Origin: Paenibacillus alginolyticus DSM 5050 = NBRC 15375
Lineage (GTDB): Bacteria; Bacillota; Bacilli; Paenibacillales; NBRC-103111
Assembly: GCF_000422905.1 (NCBI RefSeq)
Contig: NZ_AUGY01000023.1
Coordinates: 1 to 64,000 of the forward strand
DNA length: 64,000 bases
Direction: 5' to 3'
Part shown: piece by piece, positions 33,861 through 44,387 of the stretch
How the letters are laid out: every line of letters starts with the position of its first letter
How positions within the stretch are numbered: position 1 is the stretch's first letter
Translations under genes and position numbers: made by a program
Notes under the pieces: generated by a model
Databases searched by the model: none
What the model saw: only the letters and a program-made list of their open reading frames with translations
Told to the model about the DNA's origin: nothing

Positions 33861-34871
33861 TTAAGCATCACCCCCATCTTCCGCATAAACATGCCGTAAT
33901 ACATCTTCTGGAACCGGATAAGGGGCTTTTTCAGCATATTTCGTTGCTTCGTTCACTTCTTTCGTGACACTCTCATTCAGCATTTGTTCAATCTCTTCAG
34001 ACATGACGCCGCATTCGATCAAATAACGCCGAAACCGCTGCAAGCCGTCCTGCTCCTTATGGTATTCTACCTCTTCTTTCGTCCGGTACAGCATATCATC
34101 ATCCGCGGTGGAATGCGGCGGGATTCGATAAAGCATCGCCTCGATCAACGTCGGCCCATACCCGCGAACGGCACGCTCCCTCGCTTCTTTGACCGCGCGA
34201 TACACCTCCAGCGTGTCATTGCCGTCAACTCGCTGACCTGGGAAGCCGTAGCCTGCGGCACGATCGACAACGCGCCCGGCCACCTGTCTATGCGCAGGGA
34301 TGGAAATGGCATACTGGTTATTTTCGCATAAGAAAATAACGGGCAGCTTGAATACACCGGCAAAATTGAATGCTTCGTGGACATCCCCTTGATTGCTAGC
34401 CCCTTCGCCAAAGCTGACGAAAGCGACATGGTCTTCCTTTTTTATCATGGCCGTTAGTGCGATGCCGACAGCATGCAAGGCTTGCGTGGCAACCGGACTC
34501 GATCCCGAAACAATATGATGCTTTTTATAGCCAAAATGCCCTGGCATTTGCCTGCCTCCGTTAACGTCCTCCGCTTTGAATAAGGCTGCCAGCATGAGTT
34601 CACGCACGGTCATACCCACCGTTAAGACAAAGGCATAATCCCTGTAATAAGGCAGAAAATAGTCATGCTGCTTATTTAATGCGAATGCCGCTGCTGCCTG
34701 GGTCGCTTCTTGACCGATACTTGAGATATGAAAGGCCGTTTTGCCTGACCGTTGAAGTAGGGTTGCTCGCTCGTCAAACTTCCTCGCTTTGAGCATGAAG
34801 GTATACATCTGCAGCACCTGTTCATCGGTTAAACCGAGCTGTTGATGCTTGGTAACTTGCTGAGAAGACAT
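33861..34871 (-). CDS. Branched-chain 2-oxoacid dehydrogenase E1 alpha subunit
   Basis: 336 residues. Thiamine-diphosphate motif GEGASNQGDVHEAFNFAGVF (about 155-174) ending in CENN; YFLPYYRDYAFVLTVGM and MPGHFGYKKHHIVSGSSPVATQ are the branched-chain type. The phosphorylation-loop region YRIPPHSTADDD is present as in all E1 alpha. It makes the acyl-donating E1 heterotetramer with the next gene. SD GGAGGAG precedes the ATG. It follows icmF by 24 bases. Confidence 0.93.
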   Translation of the reverse strand: MSSQQVTKHQQLGLTDEQVLQMYTFMLKARKFDERATLLQRSGKTAFHISSIGQEATQAAAAFALNKQHDYFLPYYRDYAFVLTVGMTVRELMLAALFKAEDVNGGRQMPGHFGYKKHHIVSGSSPVATQALHAVGIALTAMIKKEDHVAFVSFGEGASNQGDVHEAFNFAGVFKLPVIFLCENNQYAISIPAHRQVAGRVVDRAAGYGFPGQRVDGNDTLEVYRAVKEARERAVRGYGPTLIEAMLYRIPPHSTADDDMLYRTKEEVEYHKEQDGLQRFRRYLIECGVMSEEIEQMLNESVTKEVNEATKYAEKAPYPVPEDVLRHVYAEDGGDA

Positions 34872-34895
34872 TGGAACTCCTCCTCTCTCCTGCTG

Positions 34896-37800
34896 CTACA
34901 TATTTCTGCGATACTGCCCGCCTACCTGATACAGCGCATGGGTAATTTGCCCCAAGCTTGCTACCTTGACCGTTTCCATCAATTCGGCGAAAATGTTGCC
35001 TCCATCCAGCGCAATTCGTTGCAGCTTTGCCAAAGCTTTGGGTGATTCGGTTTGATTCTTCGAAAGTAACTCCCTGAGATTCATAATTTGCTGCTCTTTT
35101 TCTTGCGTCGTTGCCCGAGCTAACGGGATATTCATGTCCGTATCCTTGGAAGGATTGGGATGAAAGAACGTATTCACGCCAATTATCGGGAGCTCGCCAT
35201 GATGTTTTTTCATTTCATACAGCATTGATTCATTCTGGATTTTACCCCTTTGATACTGAGACTCCATGGCTCCGAGCACTCCGCCTCTTTCGCTAATTCG
35301 TTCTAACTCCTGAAGCACTGCCTCCTCAACCAAATCGGTTAACTCCTCAATAATGAAAGAACCCTGCAGCATGTTCTCATTTTTAACAAATCCAAGCTCC
35401 TTTGTAATGATCAATTGAATCGCCATAGCTCGGCGCACAGATTCCTCCGTTGGTGTCGTTATCGCCTCGTCATACGAATTCGTATGCAGCGAATTGCAAT
35501 TATCAAGTAGCGCCATCAGTGCTTGAAGCGTGGTTCGGATATCATTAAAATCAATTTCCTGCGCATGCAGAGATCGCCCCGACGTTTGGATATGATATTT
35601 GAGCTTTTGACTTCGTTCATTCGCGTTGTATTTGTACTTCATTACAGTTGCCCAAATTCGGCGCGCCACTCGTCCAATCACCGTATATTCCGGATCTAGC
35701 CCATTGCTGAAAAAGAAAGACAGATTCGGTGCAAAGTCATCAATCGGCATGCCTCTAGCCAAATAATATTCAACATAGGTAAATCCGTTAGCCAGTGTAA
35801 AAGCGAGCTGTGAGATCGGGTTCGCCCCTGCTTCGGCAATGTGATAGCCCGAAATAGAAACCGAATAATAATTACGGACCTCATGATCGATAAAATATTG
35901 CTGAATATCGCCCATCATCCGCAGTGCGAACTCCGTAGAAAAAATGCACGTATTCTGCCCCTGATCCTCCTTCAAAATGTCAGCCTGTACGGTCCCCCTC
36001 ACCGACTTCAGTGTCTGTTCGCGGATCTGGTTCGCCTCCACGTCCGTTGGTAGTCTACCATGCTCCCGGGAGAAGCGTTCGATCTGGAAATCGATCGCCG
36101 TGTTCATGTACATCGCAAGAAGTATCGGTGCAGGACCGTTAATCGTCATTGAAACCGAAGTCAAAGGATCGCACAGATCGAATCCGGCATACAGCTTTTT
36201 CATATCGTCTAATGAACAGACACTAACCCCGCTCTCACCGATTTTTCCATAAATGTCCTGCCGTTCATCAGGATCCTCCCCATACAGAGTGACGGAGTCG
36301 AAAGCGGTGCTGAGACGTTTGGCTTGATCGTTCTGCGATAAATAATGAAATCTTAGATTCGTGCGTTCCGGCGTCCCTTCGCCTGCAAACTGGCGTTTGG
36401 GGTCCTCCGCTGTTCGTTTGAAAGGAAATACACCTGCTGTAAAGGGAAATTCACCCGGAACATGTTCACGGTACATCCAACGAATGAGGTCACCGGCATC
36501 GCGATATTTGGGCAGACTTACCTTCGGAATGTCCAACCCTGACAAGCTTGACGTTGTTAGCTCAGTCACATATTCTTTATCCCTTACTCGGGTAGTGAAT
36601 GTTTTGCCTGTGTATTTTCTTTGTAACTCCGGCCACTTCTCGAGTAAGTGACGAGTTTCTTTGTGCATGCGGTTCTCGACATTTATCTTAAGTGTTTGCA
36701 GGACAGAGACACTTTCGTCTGCTGCAAGCTCTTGCTGTAAGGCTGATATTGCCCCTTCAATTCGGTAGCAGGTAGTGGCTAGCTCGGCTTCCCTTTCTAC
36801 AAACGAGTGATACGCCCGAACCGTATGCGCAATTTCTCCTAAATACCGTATCCGGTCAGCTGGTATGATGACATGCGTCTTAGCAGCAGCATGACCAGTT
36901 GTAAATCCATGAACAGACCACTTCAAAACACATTTACGATTCAAGGTCTCGATGAGTGCACAGAATAACGTATCCACGCCAGCATCGTTAAATTGACTAG
37001 CCATCGTACCATATACGGGCATGGTTTCAAAATTCAAATCAAATAAACCGTGATTTCTTTGAACTTGCTTCTTCACATCTCGAAGTGCATCCGCAGAGCC
37101 TCTGCGGTCGAATTTATTAATCGCGATCAGGTCCGCGTAATCCAGCATATCAATCTTCTCTAATTGCGAAGGCGCACCGAATTCGCTTGTCATCACATAG
37201 AGCGACACATCGGCTACTTCGGTGATTTGATGATCGCCTTGACCAATTCCGCTGGTCTCCACCAAAACAAGATCAAAGCCGGCTGCCTTCAAGACGGCAA
37301 TGGCAGGAATAATAGCAAACGACAGCTCATTGCCCGATCCCCGAGTAGCCATACTTCGCATATAGACACGGTCGTTATGAACAGCATTCATGCGGATGCG
37401 ATCCCCAAGCAAAGCGCCGCCGCTTCGCTGCTTGGTTGGATCGACTGATAGGATGGCAATCGTTTTATCTGGGTACTGGCGCAAGAAACGCTGAACAATT
37501 TCATCGGTTAGGGAGCTTTTCCCCGCTCCGCCTGTGCCTGTGATGCCTACAACTGGACATATAGCCCCACTCAAAGGCATGTTATTTAATGTCTCTATCT
37601 CCGTTATCGATTCCCTGCTTTCGCAAGCTAGTTCGGCAGCAGTAATGAAGCGGGCTATTGACCTATGATCATTGATTTGCCCTACCTCGCTTATTTCACC
37701 AAATTCTTTACCTTGAACAAAGCCGGAAACCTTACAAAAATCACACTCCTTCATCATGAAGTTAATCATCCCTTGCAAGCCAAGCTCTCTTCCATCATCA

Positions 37801-38180
37801 GGCGAAAATAGGCGAGTAACGCCGTAATCATGAAGCATTTTTATTTCCGAAGGAAGGATCACTCCTCCACCGCCACCGAAGACTTTGATCTCGGATGCCC
37901 CACTTTCCCGCAATAAATCAATCATATAAGTAAAGTACTCGACGTGCCCTCCTTGATAGGATGATACGGCAATTCCCTGAACGTCCTCTTGGATTGCTGC
38001 TTGCACAATCTCGCTAACGGATCGGTTATGCCCTAAATGAATGACCTCCGCTCCACTGGCTTGAAGAATTCGCCGCATAATCGTTATGGACACATCGTGG
38101 CCGTCAAATAAAGCCGAAGCCGTCACGAATCTCACCTTATGCTTCGCACGATAGTTGGTTTCCGAACCCACTGTTGACAC
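34896..38180 (-). CDS. icmF: Fused isobutyryl-CoA mutase (IcmF)
   Basis: About 1094 residues: an adenosylcobalamin-binding domain (about 15-145, with FDGHDVS supplying the cobalt-ligand His28 and FGGGGGV), a MeaI-type G-protein chaperone domain (Walker [13 protein letters not shown] at about 212-223; [20 protein letters not shown]), then the mutase barrel. [13 protein letters not shown] and [18 protein letters not shown] have the IcmF wording, not that of methylmalonyl-CoA mutase (YPFTRG, IFPPEPS). It interconverts isobutyryl-CoA and n-butyryl-CoA, with some activity on isovaleryl-CoA known for the family. The start is GTG at 38180, after AAGGGAGGT; the ORF's TTG at 38201 lies before that site. 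Confidence 0.95.
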   Translation of the reverse strand: MSTVGSETNYRAKHKVRFVTASALFDGHDVSITIMRRILQASGAEVIHLGHNRSVSEIVQAAIQEDVQGIAVSSYQGGHVEYFTYMIDLLRESGASEIKVFGGGGGVILPSEIKMLHDYGVTRLFSPDDGRELGLQGMINFMMKECDFCKVSGFVQGKEFGEISEVGQINDHRSIARFITAAELACESRESITEIETLNNMPLSGAICPVVGITGTGGAGKSSLTDEIVQRFLRQYPDKTIAILSVDPTKQRSGGALLGDRIRMNAVHNDRVYMRSMATRGSGNELSFAIIPAIAVLKAAGFDLVLVETSGIGQGDHQITEVADVSLYVMTSEFGAPSQLEKIDMLDYADLIAINKFDRRGSADALRDVKKQVQRNHGLFDLNFETMPVYGTMASQFNDAGVDTLFCALIETLNRKCVLKWSVHGFTTGHAAAKTHVIIPADRIRYLGEIAHTVRAYHSFVEREAELATTCYRIEGAISALQQELAADESVSVLQTLKINVENRMHKETRHLLEKWPELQRKYTGKTFTTRVRDKEYVTELTTSSLSGLDIPKVSLPKYRDAGDLIRWMYREHVPGEFPFTAGVFPFKRTAEDPKRQFAGEGTPERTNLRFHYLSQNDQAKRLSTAFDSVTLYGEDPDERQDIYGKIGESGVSVCSLDDMKKLYAGFDLCDPLTSVSMTINGPAPILLAMYMNTAIDFQIERFSREHGRLPTDVEANQIREQTLKSVRGTVQADILKEDQGQNTCIFSTEFALRMMGDIQQYFIDHEVRNYYSVSISGYHIAEAGANPISQLAFTLANGFTYVEYYLARGMPIDDFAPNLSFFFSNGLDPEYTVIGRVARRIWATVMKYKYNANERSQKLKYHIQTSGRSLHAQEIDFNDIRTTLQALMALLDNCNSLHTNSYDEAITTPTEESVRRAMAIQLIITKELGFVKNENMLQGSFIIEELTDLVEEAVLQELERISERGGVLGAMESQYQRGKIQNESMLYEMKKHHGELPIIGVNTFFHPNPSKDTDMNIPLARATTQEKEQQIMNLRELLSKNQTESPKALAKLQRIALDGGNIFAELMETVKVASLGQITHALYQVGGQYRRNM

Positions 38181-38197
38181 GGCTGCACCTCCCTTCC

Positions 38198-39340
38198 TCA
38201 ATCTGCCAGAAGGCTTCGAGAAATAACCACTCGCTGGATTTCGTTCGTCCCTCCATAGATTTGTGTGATCTTGGCGTCGCGCATATAACGTTCAACAGGG
38301 AAGGCTTTCGTATAGCCATAACCCCCGAAGATTTGAACAGCTTCTACCGTCACCTCCATGGCCGTGTCTCCAGCAAAAAGCTTGGCATAAGCAGATTCCT
38401 TGCCATAGGGTAACCCTTGACTTTCGCGCCAAGCGGCTTGATACGTCAGCCATCTTGCACCTTCGATTTTGGTTGCCATATTCGCAAGCTTAAAGCTAAT
38501 CGCCTGCTGCTGAGCAATCGGCTTTCCAAACTGCTTGCGTTCTTTGGCATAAGCCAACGAAACATCCAGTGCTCCTTGCGCGATTCCCACAGCCTGAGCC
38601 GCTATTCCAATTCTAGCTCCGTCAAGCGCACGCATGGCGATTTTCAACCCTTCTCCTTCATTTCCGAGGAGGTTTTCTATGGGTATGCGGCAGTTGTCAA
38701 AGCATATCTCCGTCGTCGGCGATGAGCGAATGCCCAATTTTCTTTCCTTTTTTCCAAACGTAAATCCGGGCGTGTCTTTCTCTACGATAAATGCGCTGCA
38801 GCCTTTGTGCTTTTGCGAAGTGTCTGTCAAAGCGAACACGATATAAATTTCCGCAGCACCTGCATTGGTAATGAATTTTTTGGAGCCGTTTAATATATAG
38901 TGATCTCCATCTCGTATGGCTGTTGTTCCCATGGAACTGGCATCGGAGATTGAGGCGATCTCTGTCAGACCGTATGCCCCAAGCTTCTTCCCTTCTGCCA
39001 TGGGACGTAGAAACCTTATCTTCTGATCCTCCGTTCCAAAGGTATAAATAGGCCAGCCCGCAAGCGAAATATGTGCAGACAGAGTAATACCCGTAGAAGC
39101 GCACACACGAGATAGTTCCTCTACAACAAGACAATAGGTCAGATAATCGGAGCCAAGCCCACCGTAGTTCTCAGCCCAAGGAATCCCTGTCAGACCAAGC
39201 TCACCCATTTTGTCAAACAAGGTCCGATCAAACCGTTCATCCTCATCTCGAAGGGCAGCACTAGGTTCCACCTCGTTTTCGGCAAAATCACGGACCATAC
39301 TGCGAACCATTTCCAGTTCCTCCGACAAGCTAAAGTCCAT
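38198..39340 (-). CDS. Acyl-CoA dehydrogenase paralogue lacking the catalytic glutamate
   Basis: About 380 residues with full ACAD architecture (N helical domain, middle beta domain, C helical domain). [21 protein letters not shown] and [24 protein letters not shown] are normal. But the C-terminal active-site motif reads [10 protein letters not shown] instead of [10 protein letters not shown] (Gly363; codon at 38252-38254 is GGA, one base from GAA), and [17 protein letters not shown] replaces the usual LTEpgaGSDaga. The alternative base position of isovaleryl-CoA/long-chain enzymes is alanine (LDGARIGIA). It may be inactive or bind acyl-CoA without oxidising it. Start at 39340 after GAGGAGG. 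It is directly upstream of icmF, whose start region touches its stop. Confidence 0.9.
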   Translation of the reverse strand: MDFSLSEELEMVRSMVRDFAENEVEPSAALRDEDERFDRTLFDKMGELGLTGIPWAENYGGLGSDYLTYCLVVEELSRVCASTGITLSAHISLAGWPIYTFGTEDQKIRFLRPMAEGKKLGAYGLTEIASISDASSMGTTAIRDGDHYILNGSKKFITNAGAAEIYIVFALTDTSQKHKGCSAFIVEKDTPGFTFGKKERKLGIRSSPTTEICFDNCRIPIENLLGNEGEGLKIAMRALDGARIGIAAQAVGIAQGALDVSLAYAKERKQFGKPIAQQQAISFKLANMATKIEGARWLTYQAAWRESQGLPYGKESAYAKLFAGDTAMEVTVEAVQIFGGYGYTKAFPVERYMRDAKITQIYGGTNEIQRVVISRSLLAD

Positions 39341-39425
39341 GTCATAACGACCTCCTCTTGGTGACTTATGTGTACGCAAAGACCCCACCGACAACAGGAG
39401 ATCAGTGAGGATGGTTCATAGGCCG

Positions 39426-40334
39426 CTACTCATTTTCATTCAAAATCGTTTTGGCAATCTTTCCATCTAATGCTTCATAATCGTAATATCGAATTGTATC
39501 ATACAGCTCACTCCTGGTATGCATACGGCTGAGAGAGCCCTTTTGAGTTCCTGTTTGACTGATTTCCTCAAAAACTCTTTCATAGGCCTTGGCAGCTACG
39601 CGAAGCGAAGTGACCGGATAAATGACCATATGAAATCCCCAGCTTTCAAATTGCTCCGCCGTATAATAAGGAGTTCTCCCGAATTCCGTCATATTGGCTA
39701 AAAGTGGACCTTCCACTTCTTTGCTGAAGCGTTGAAAATCCTCTTGACTTTCCAGTGCTTCTGGAAAAATCGCATCAGCTCCCGCTGCAAGATATTGCTG
39801 TGCTCTATGAATCGCTTCTTCCATTCCCTCGACGCTCTTCGCGTCCGTACGCGCAACGATAAATAACGTCGGACTCACGGCTTTGATCGTTCGAATTTTC
39901 TGAATCATCTCCTCAGCCGAAATGAGCTTCTTTCCATTCAAATGTCCACATTTTTTCGGCATTTCCTGATCCTCTATTTGAACGGCTGCGACCTTCGCCT
40001 CCACCATCTCCTTAGCTGTTCGTGCTACGTTTAAAATACCGCCGAATCCGGTGTCTATATCGACAAGTAGAGGAAGACCGGATGCACGAACCAGCTCTCG
40101 GGCACGTTCCGCCACCTCATTCGAGTAAATGAGGCCTAAATCAGGCAGTCCCCTGCTAGCTGTGTAAGCAGCACCTGATAAATATATAGCTTCAAAATGT
40201 GCCTGTTTGGCTATTCTTGCTGCCATTCCGTCGTGGGTACCTGGAATTTTGACAATTGGACCTGAATTGACAAGCTGACGAAATTCAGCGGCCAATCGTT
40301 GTTGATCCGGTTCTTCTTCAATCAGCCATGACAT
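39426..40334 (-). CDS. Methylisocitrate lyase (PrpB/MmgF-like)
   Basis: About 302 residues of the isocitrate lyase/PEP mutase family. GAAYTASRGLPDLGLI, LPLLVDIDTGFGG, VQIEDQEMPKKCGHLNGKKL (the KKCGH active-site loop) and FIVARTDA fit methylisocitrate lyase. It splits 2-methylisocitrate to pyruvate and succinate, the last step of the methylcitrate cycle. The start is the ATG at 40334, five bases after GGAGG. It follows the MmgE/PrpD gene. Confidence 0.92.
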   Translation of the reverse strand: MSWLIEEEPDQQRLAAEFRQLVNSGPIVKIPGTHDGMAARIAKQAHFEAIYLSGAAYTASRGLPDLGLIYSNEVAERARELVRASGLPLLVDIDTGFGGILNVARTAKEMVEAKVAAVQIEDQEMPKKCGHLNGKKLISAEEMIQKIRTIKAVSPTLFIVARTDAKSVEGMEEAIHRAQQYLAAGADAIFPEALESQEDFQRFSKEVEGPLLANMTEFGRTPYYTAEQFESWGFHMVIYPVTSLRVAAKAYERVFEEISQTGTQKGSLSRMHTRSELYDTIRYYDYEALDGKIAKTILNENE

Positions 40335-40373
40335 AAAGACCTCCTGCATCTCGCCGATTTTATTAACCTGTGG

Positions 40374-41822
40374 TCATATAATAAAAAGCGCCATAAACTC
40401 ATGAACAGGCGTTTGAATCAACCGCTCATAATCAAGGGAGAGCTTCAAAATCTCTGTCGTCTTCTTACGAGGAAAACGAGTTAATAAATTTGCTTCATAT
40501 TTCTCAATAACCTTCGGCAAACCTTCCTCACGCCGTCTGCGATGCCCGATCGGATACTCGCAAACGACATTCTCCGTTTTCGTGCCGTCTTTGAAATGAA
40601 TTTGGACTGCGTTGGCTATCGAACGTTTGTCAGGATCCAAGTAATCTTTGCTGTACTGCTCATCCTCGACAACGACCATTTTCTCCCTAAGTGCATCAAT
40701 CCGAGCATCCTTAGCGACCATTTCTTCGTAATGCTCAGCGGTCAATGTTCCAAACAGCAGCCCAATCGCAACCATATATTGTAGACAATGATCCCGATCA
40801 GCAGGATTGTGCAACGGTCCCTTCTTATCAATAATCCGAATCGCAGATTGATGGGTAGTCAAAGTGATGTGAGCAATCTCGTCCAGTCGCTTGTGTACCT
40901 TAGGGTACAGCTCCAGTGCGCACTCGACGGCTGTTTGAGCATGAAATTCAGCTGGAAATGATATTTTAAATAAAATATTCTCCATCACATAAGAGTCTAA
41001 TGATCGACCTAATGTGAGTTCTTTTCCTTGAAATAAAACATCTTGGAAGCCCCAGTTTTTCGCAGTAAGTGCTGACGAATAGCCCATTTCGCCACCTACA
41101 GCCATCAAAGCTAACCGTACCCCACGACTTGTGGCATCACCGGCTGCCCATGATTTACGGGAACCTGTATTTGGTGCGTGTCGATACGTTCTTAAGCTAG
41201 CCCCGTCAATCCATGCGTTGGAAAGCGCGCTGCACAGCTCTTCTCTGTTTGCCCCCAACATTGCCGCAGCAACGGCTGTCGATGCTATTTTCACAAAATG
41301 AACATGGTCCAGCCCTACACGGTTTAAACTGTTCTCAAGAGCAAGCACTCCCTGAATCTCATGCGCTTTAATGGACATGGTGAGGACATCCTTCATATAG
41401 AGCGGCTTTTTCCCCTCAGCAACTCTATTTCGACTCACATAATCAGCGACGGCAAGAATACTGCCTAGATTATCCGATGGATGCCCCCATTCAGCAGCCA
41501 ACCATGTATCGTTATAATCCAGCCAACGAATCATACAGCCAATATTAAAAGCCGCATGGACGGGGTCTAGCTCGTATCTCGTCCCCGGCACACGGGCACC
41601 CCCCGGTAAGTTCGCACCTGGTACAATCGGACCCAAATGCTTCGTACAATCAGGGAATCGTAAAGCGAGTAATCCGGTGCCAAGTGAATCCAATAAGACA
41701 TGCTGTGCGATGCTATACGCTTCCTCGCTTTCAATCCCTTTTGCCAATGTATAATCAGCAATCTCCTCGATTAAGGGGTCAAAGGTCATCTCCTTATTTT
41801 CCAGATATCCAGAACTACTCAT
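40374..41822 (-). CDS. 2-methylcitrate dehydratase (MmgE/PrpD family)
   Basis: 482 residues, full length for the family. Conserved marks include [63 protein letters not shown] and [17 protein letters not shown]. It dehydrates 2-methylcitrate toward 2-methylaconitate. The ATG overlaps the stop of the citrate synthase gene by four bases (ATGA), which suggests coupled translation. Confidence 0.94.
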   Translation of the reverse strand: MSSSGYLENKEMTFDPLIEEIADYTLAKGIESEEAYSIAQHVLLDSLGTGLLALRFPDCTKHLGPIVPGANLPGGARVPGTRYELDPVHAAFNIGCMIRWLDYNDTWLAAEWGHPSDNLGSILAVADYVSRNRVAEGKKPLYMKDVLTMSIKAHEIQGVLALENSLNRVGLDHVHFVKIASTAVAAAMLGANREELCSALSNAWIDGASLRTYRHAPNTGSRKSWAAGDATSRGVRLALMAVGGEMGYSSALTAKNWGFQDVLFQGKELTLGRSLDSYVMENILFKISFPAEFHAQTAVECALELYPKVHKRLDEIAHITLTTHQSAIRIIDKKGPLHNPADRDHCLQYMVAIGLLFGTLTAEHYEEMVAKDARIDALREKMVVVEDEQYSKDYLDPDKRSIANAVQIHFKDGTKTENVVCEYPIGHRRRREEGLPKVIEKYEANLLTRFPRKKTTEILKLSLDYERLIQTPVHEFMALFII

Positions 41823-42970
41823 TCGTATTCGTCCTTTCTGCTTAAGTGACCAAACTGCTGAGGAGGGTGTAGATCTCGAGGTCCCTTATAATGAACGCGT
41901 GGTCGAAAGAGTCGATTATTATCATGTTGTTCGATCACATGCGCGCTAATGCCGATCGTTCGGGCAGCAAGAAATACCGGTGTAAACAATTCAATTGGAA
42001 TCCCAAGCAAATAGTAAACAGGAGCTGCATAATAATCCAAATTCGGATGTAAATTCTTTTCTCGCTTCATGACTTCTTCCCCTAGGACACACATGTTGTA
42101 GAGCTCTAGTTGATTTTTGTCTAATGCGAGTTCAGCAAGCGCCTCTTTCATAAGGAGTGCACGAGGATCCGCTTTTTTCATATAAACCCGGTGTCCAAAG
42201 CCCATAATTCGTTCTTTCTTTGATAGCTTATTTAGCATGAGTGCTTCAAGATTTGCTTCCGATCCCGCTTCCAAAAGCATAGCCATGACCGCTTCATTCG
42301 CACCGCCGTGCAAAGTCCCTTTGAGTGAAGCAACCGCGCCAGTTAAGGCACCGTAAAGATCGGATTGTGTGGATGCAATTACACGCGCAGCAAACGTTGA
42401 ATTCGGCATTTCATGCTCACTATAGACGATCAGAGATTGATCAAAGATTGCTTCTTCCATCTTGGTTGGGACGCGTCCTGTGATCATATATAAGAAATTA
42501 GCTGTATAGGATAACTCTTTGTTCGGGTCAATGAAAGGCTGCTTCGTTTGCGCGCGATACCCGTTGGCAACAATTTCTGGTACTTTCGCAAGCAATCGAA
42601 TGGCTTTACGGGTATTGGCTTCTCTGGAACGATCCTCGAGATCTACGTCGTAACTTGCTATAGCTGAAATGCCTGTTCGCAGAACATCCATGAAATCGGC
42701 TTGCTCGGGGAGTAGCTGTAGAATTGTGTTCACATTTTGAGGTAATCCATATTCCTCTCTCAACTTCTCTTCGATCGAATCCCGTTCATCTGGGTTAGGA
42801 AGCGCTCCGTCAAGAAGCAGACCCACAATGTCCAGATAGCTTACGTGTTGGGCAAGCTCAATAAGGTCATACCCGCGAACAACAATTTCCTCCTTCTCCA
42901 CATCCAGATACGAGATATTCGTCTCGCTAGCAATGACATTTTCAAGTCCAGGCAAATAGTAGTCACTCAT
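41819..42970 (-). CDS. 2-methylcitrate/citrate synthase (MmgD-like)
   Basis: 383 residues of the type I-like short citrate synthase. Catalytic residues are His in [14 protein letters not shown], His in [15 protein letters not shown] and Asp in [15 protein letters not shown]. The context between acyl-CoA dehydrogenases and PrpD/PrpB homologues identifies it as the propionyl-CoA-using 2-methylcitrate synthase, as MmgD of B. subtilis, which also makes citrate. Near the C terminus [17 protein letters not shown] is typical. Confidence 0.93.
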   Translation of the reverse strand: MSDYYLPGLENVIASETNISYLDVEKEEIVVRGYDLIELAQHVSYLDIVGLLLDGALPNPDERDSIEEKLREEYGLPQNVNTILQLLPEQADFMDVLRTGISAIASYDVDLEDRSREANTRKAIRLLAKVPEIVANGYRAQTKQPFIDPNKELSYTANFLYMITGRVPTKMEEAIFDQSLIVYSEHEMPNSTFAARVIASTQSDLYGALTGAVASLKGTLHGGANEAVMAMLLEAGSEANLEALMLNKLSKKERIMGFGHRVYMKKADPRALLMKEALAELALDKNQLELYNMCVLGEEVMKREKNLHPNLDYYAAPVYYLLGIPIELFTPVFLAARTIGISAHVIEQHDNNRLFRPRVHYKGPRDLHPPQQFGHLSRKDEYE

Positions 42971-43006
42971 CTCATCGCTCTCCCTTCCTCCATTCGTTCA
43001 CTTCCT

Positions 43007-44140
43007 TCAGTCGGCAAGAAGCATTCGGGATATCACAATACGCTGAATCTCGTTCGTCCCTTCGTATATTTGGGTCACCTTCGCATCGCGCAAAAAACGC
43101 TCCACAGGGAAATCCTTGGTATAACCGTCACCTCCAAAAATTTGCACAGCCTCAATGCACACCTTTACGGCGGTATCACTGGCAAAAAGCTTGGCAATTG
43201 CAGCTTGCTTACCATAGGTTAACCCCTTGCTTTCCCGCCAGGCGGCCTGATAAGTAAGCAGTCTAGCTGCTTCAATCTGCGTTGCCATATCAGCGATTTG
43301 AAAAGCCATCGTTTGCTGCCCGCCAATCGGCTTTTTTCGTTCTTTTGCATAAGCAATTGACGCATCTAGAGCACCTTGCGCAATGCCAAGTGCTTGTGCA
43401 GCAATGCCGATACGCCCACCATCCAAACTTTTCATGGCAATTCGGAACCCTTCGCCCTCAGGCCCTAGCAAGTTTTCCATAGGTACACGGCAATTCTCAA
43501 ACCTGAGTTCCAAAGTCGGAGATGATCGGATGCCTAGTTTCTTCTCTTTACTACCAAAAATGAATCCAGAAGTCCCCTTTTCCACGATAAAGGCGCTGCA
43601 CCCTTTTTGCCTTTGTAGCACATCTGTCATCGCAAAAACAATGTAAACCTCCGCCTCCCCTCCATTTGTGACAAATAGTTTGGAACCGTTAAGGACATAA
43701 CTATCCCTGTCCTTTATCGCTGTTGTCCTCATCGCTCCAGCATCGGAGCCGGAACCACTTTCCGTTAAGCTATAGGCTCCTAGCTTCTTCCCCTCTGCTA
43801 AAGGCCGCAAAATCTTTTGTTTCTGTTCTTCTGTGCCATACTTGTAAATCGCCCAACTGACGAGAGAGGTATGAACGGAAAGCATAACTCCTGTGGAACC
43901 ACATACCCTAGAAAGCTCTTCAATGACCATGGCATAGGTCAGAAAATCGGACGCAAGCCCACCGTATGCTGTAGGCCACGGAATTCCTGTCAAACCAAGC
44001 TTTCCCATCTTATCGAACAAATTTCGATCAAATCTCTCTTCTTCATCCCGCTGTGCAGCCGTCGGCTCTACTTCGTTAATCGCAAAGTCACGCACCATGG
44101 TACGAATCAAATTCTGTTCATCCGTATAGGACACATGCAT
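43007..44140 (-). CDS. Acyl-CoA dehydrogenase (short/branched-chain type)
   Basis: 377 residues. The catalytic Glu360 is present in [10 protein letters not shown], and [17 protein letters not shown] and MLSVHTSL are normal. It probably oxidises butyryl-, isobutyryl- or 2-methylbutyryl-CoA to the enoyl-CoA with electron-transfer flavoprotein as acceptor. The conserved ERKQFGKPI segment, intact in the paralogue at 38198, reads [10 protein letters not shown] here: three residues (QFG) that normally touch FAD are missing in frame. First gene of the cluster; the ATG follows GAAGGAGG. Confidence 0.93.
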   Translation of the reverse strand: MHVSYTDEQNLIRTMVRDFAINEVEPTAAQRDEEERFDRNLFDKMGKLGLTGIPWPTAYGGLASDFLTYAMVIEELSRVCGSTGVMLSVHTSLVSWAIYKYGTEEQKQKILRPLAEGKKLGAYSLTESGSGSDAGAMRTTAIKDRDSYVLNGSKLFVTNGGEAEVYIVFAMTDVLQRQKGCSAFIVEKGTSGFIFGSKEKKLGIRSSPTLELRFENCRVPMENLLGPEGEGFRIAMKSLDGGRIGIAAQALGIAQGALDASIAYAKERKKPIGGQQTMAFQIADMATQIEAARLLTYQAAWRESKGLTYGKQAAIAKLFASDTAVKVCIEAVQIFGGDGYTKDFPVERFLRDAKVTQIYEGTNEIQRIVISRMLLAD

Positions 44141-44225
44141 TCGACTGCCTCCTTCGACATGATAGACATTCCTTCATGTTTCTGCCGAGGATATTTGGGG
44201 TCGATGTTTTGAAAATGGGACAAGC

Positions 44226-44239
44226 TGTAAACGCTTTCA
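44226..44239. promoter_or_regulatory. cre site (CcpA operator) upstream of the acyl-CoA cluster
   Basis: TGTAAACGCTTTCA matches the Bacillus cre consensus TGWAANCGNTNWCA at every position, and reads TGAAAGCGTTTACA on the other strand. It lies 86-99 bases upstream of the first acyl-CoA dehydrogenase start, near a TATATATAAAG promoter-like sequence. It predicts carbon catabolite repression, as known for the mmg operon of B. subtilis. Confidence 0.8.
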
Positions 44240-44334
44240 GTTCTATGCTTTATATATACACCCTTTTACAAATGCTTATACCTTCGGGGCTGCATGATTT
44301 TAATTGACTCTTACTCCCGCTGAAAAAAATGAAA

Positions 44335-44361
44335 GAACCAGACCTTTGTACGGGTTGGCTC
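44335..44361 (-). terminator. Probable terminator after the MFS gene
   Basis: On the minus strand GAGCCAACCCG-TACAAA-GGTCTGGTTC forms an imperfect stem followed by TTTCATTTTTTTC. It lies 30 bases past the stop of the frameshifted transporter gene. Confidence 0.55.
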
Positions 44362-44387
44362 TTCCAAGTTCATTGTTATTCCAGTAT

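Noticed and set aside
34896..38180. Methylmalonyl-CoA mutase
   Set aside because: The three-part fused architecture with a central G-protein domain, and the [12 protein letters not shown] and [13 protein letters not shown] wording, belong to IcmF. Methylmalonyl-CoA mutase has YPFTRG and IFPPEPS at these places.
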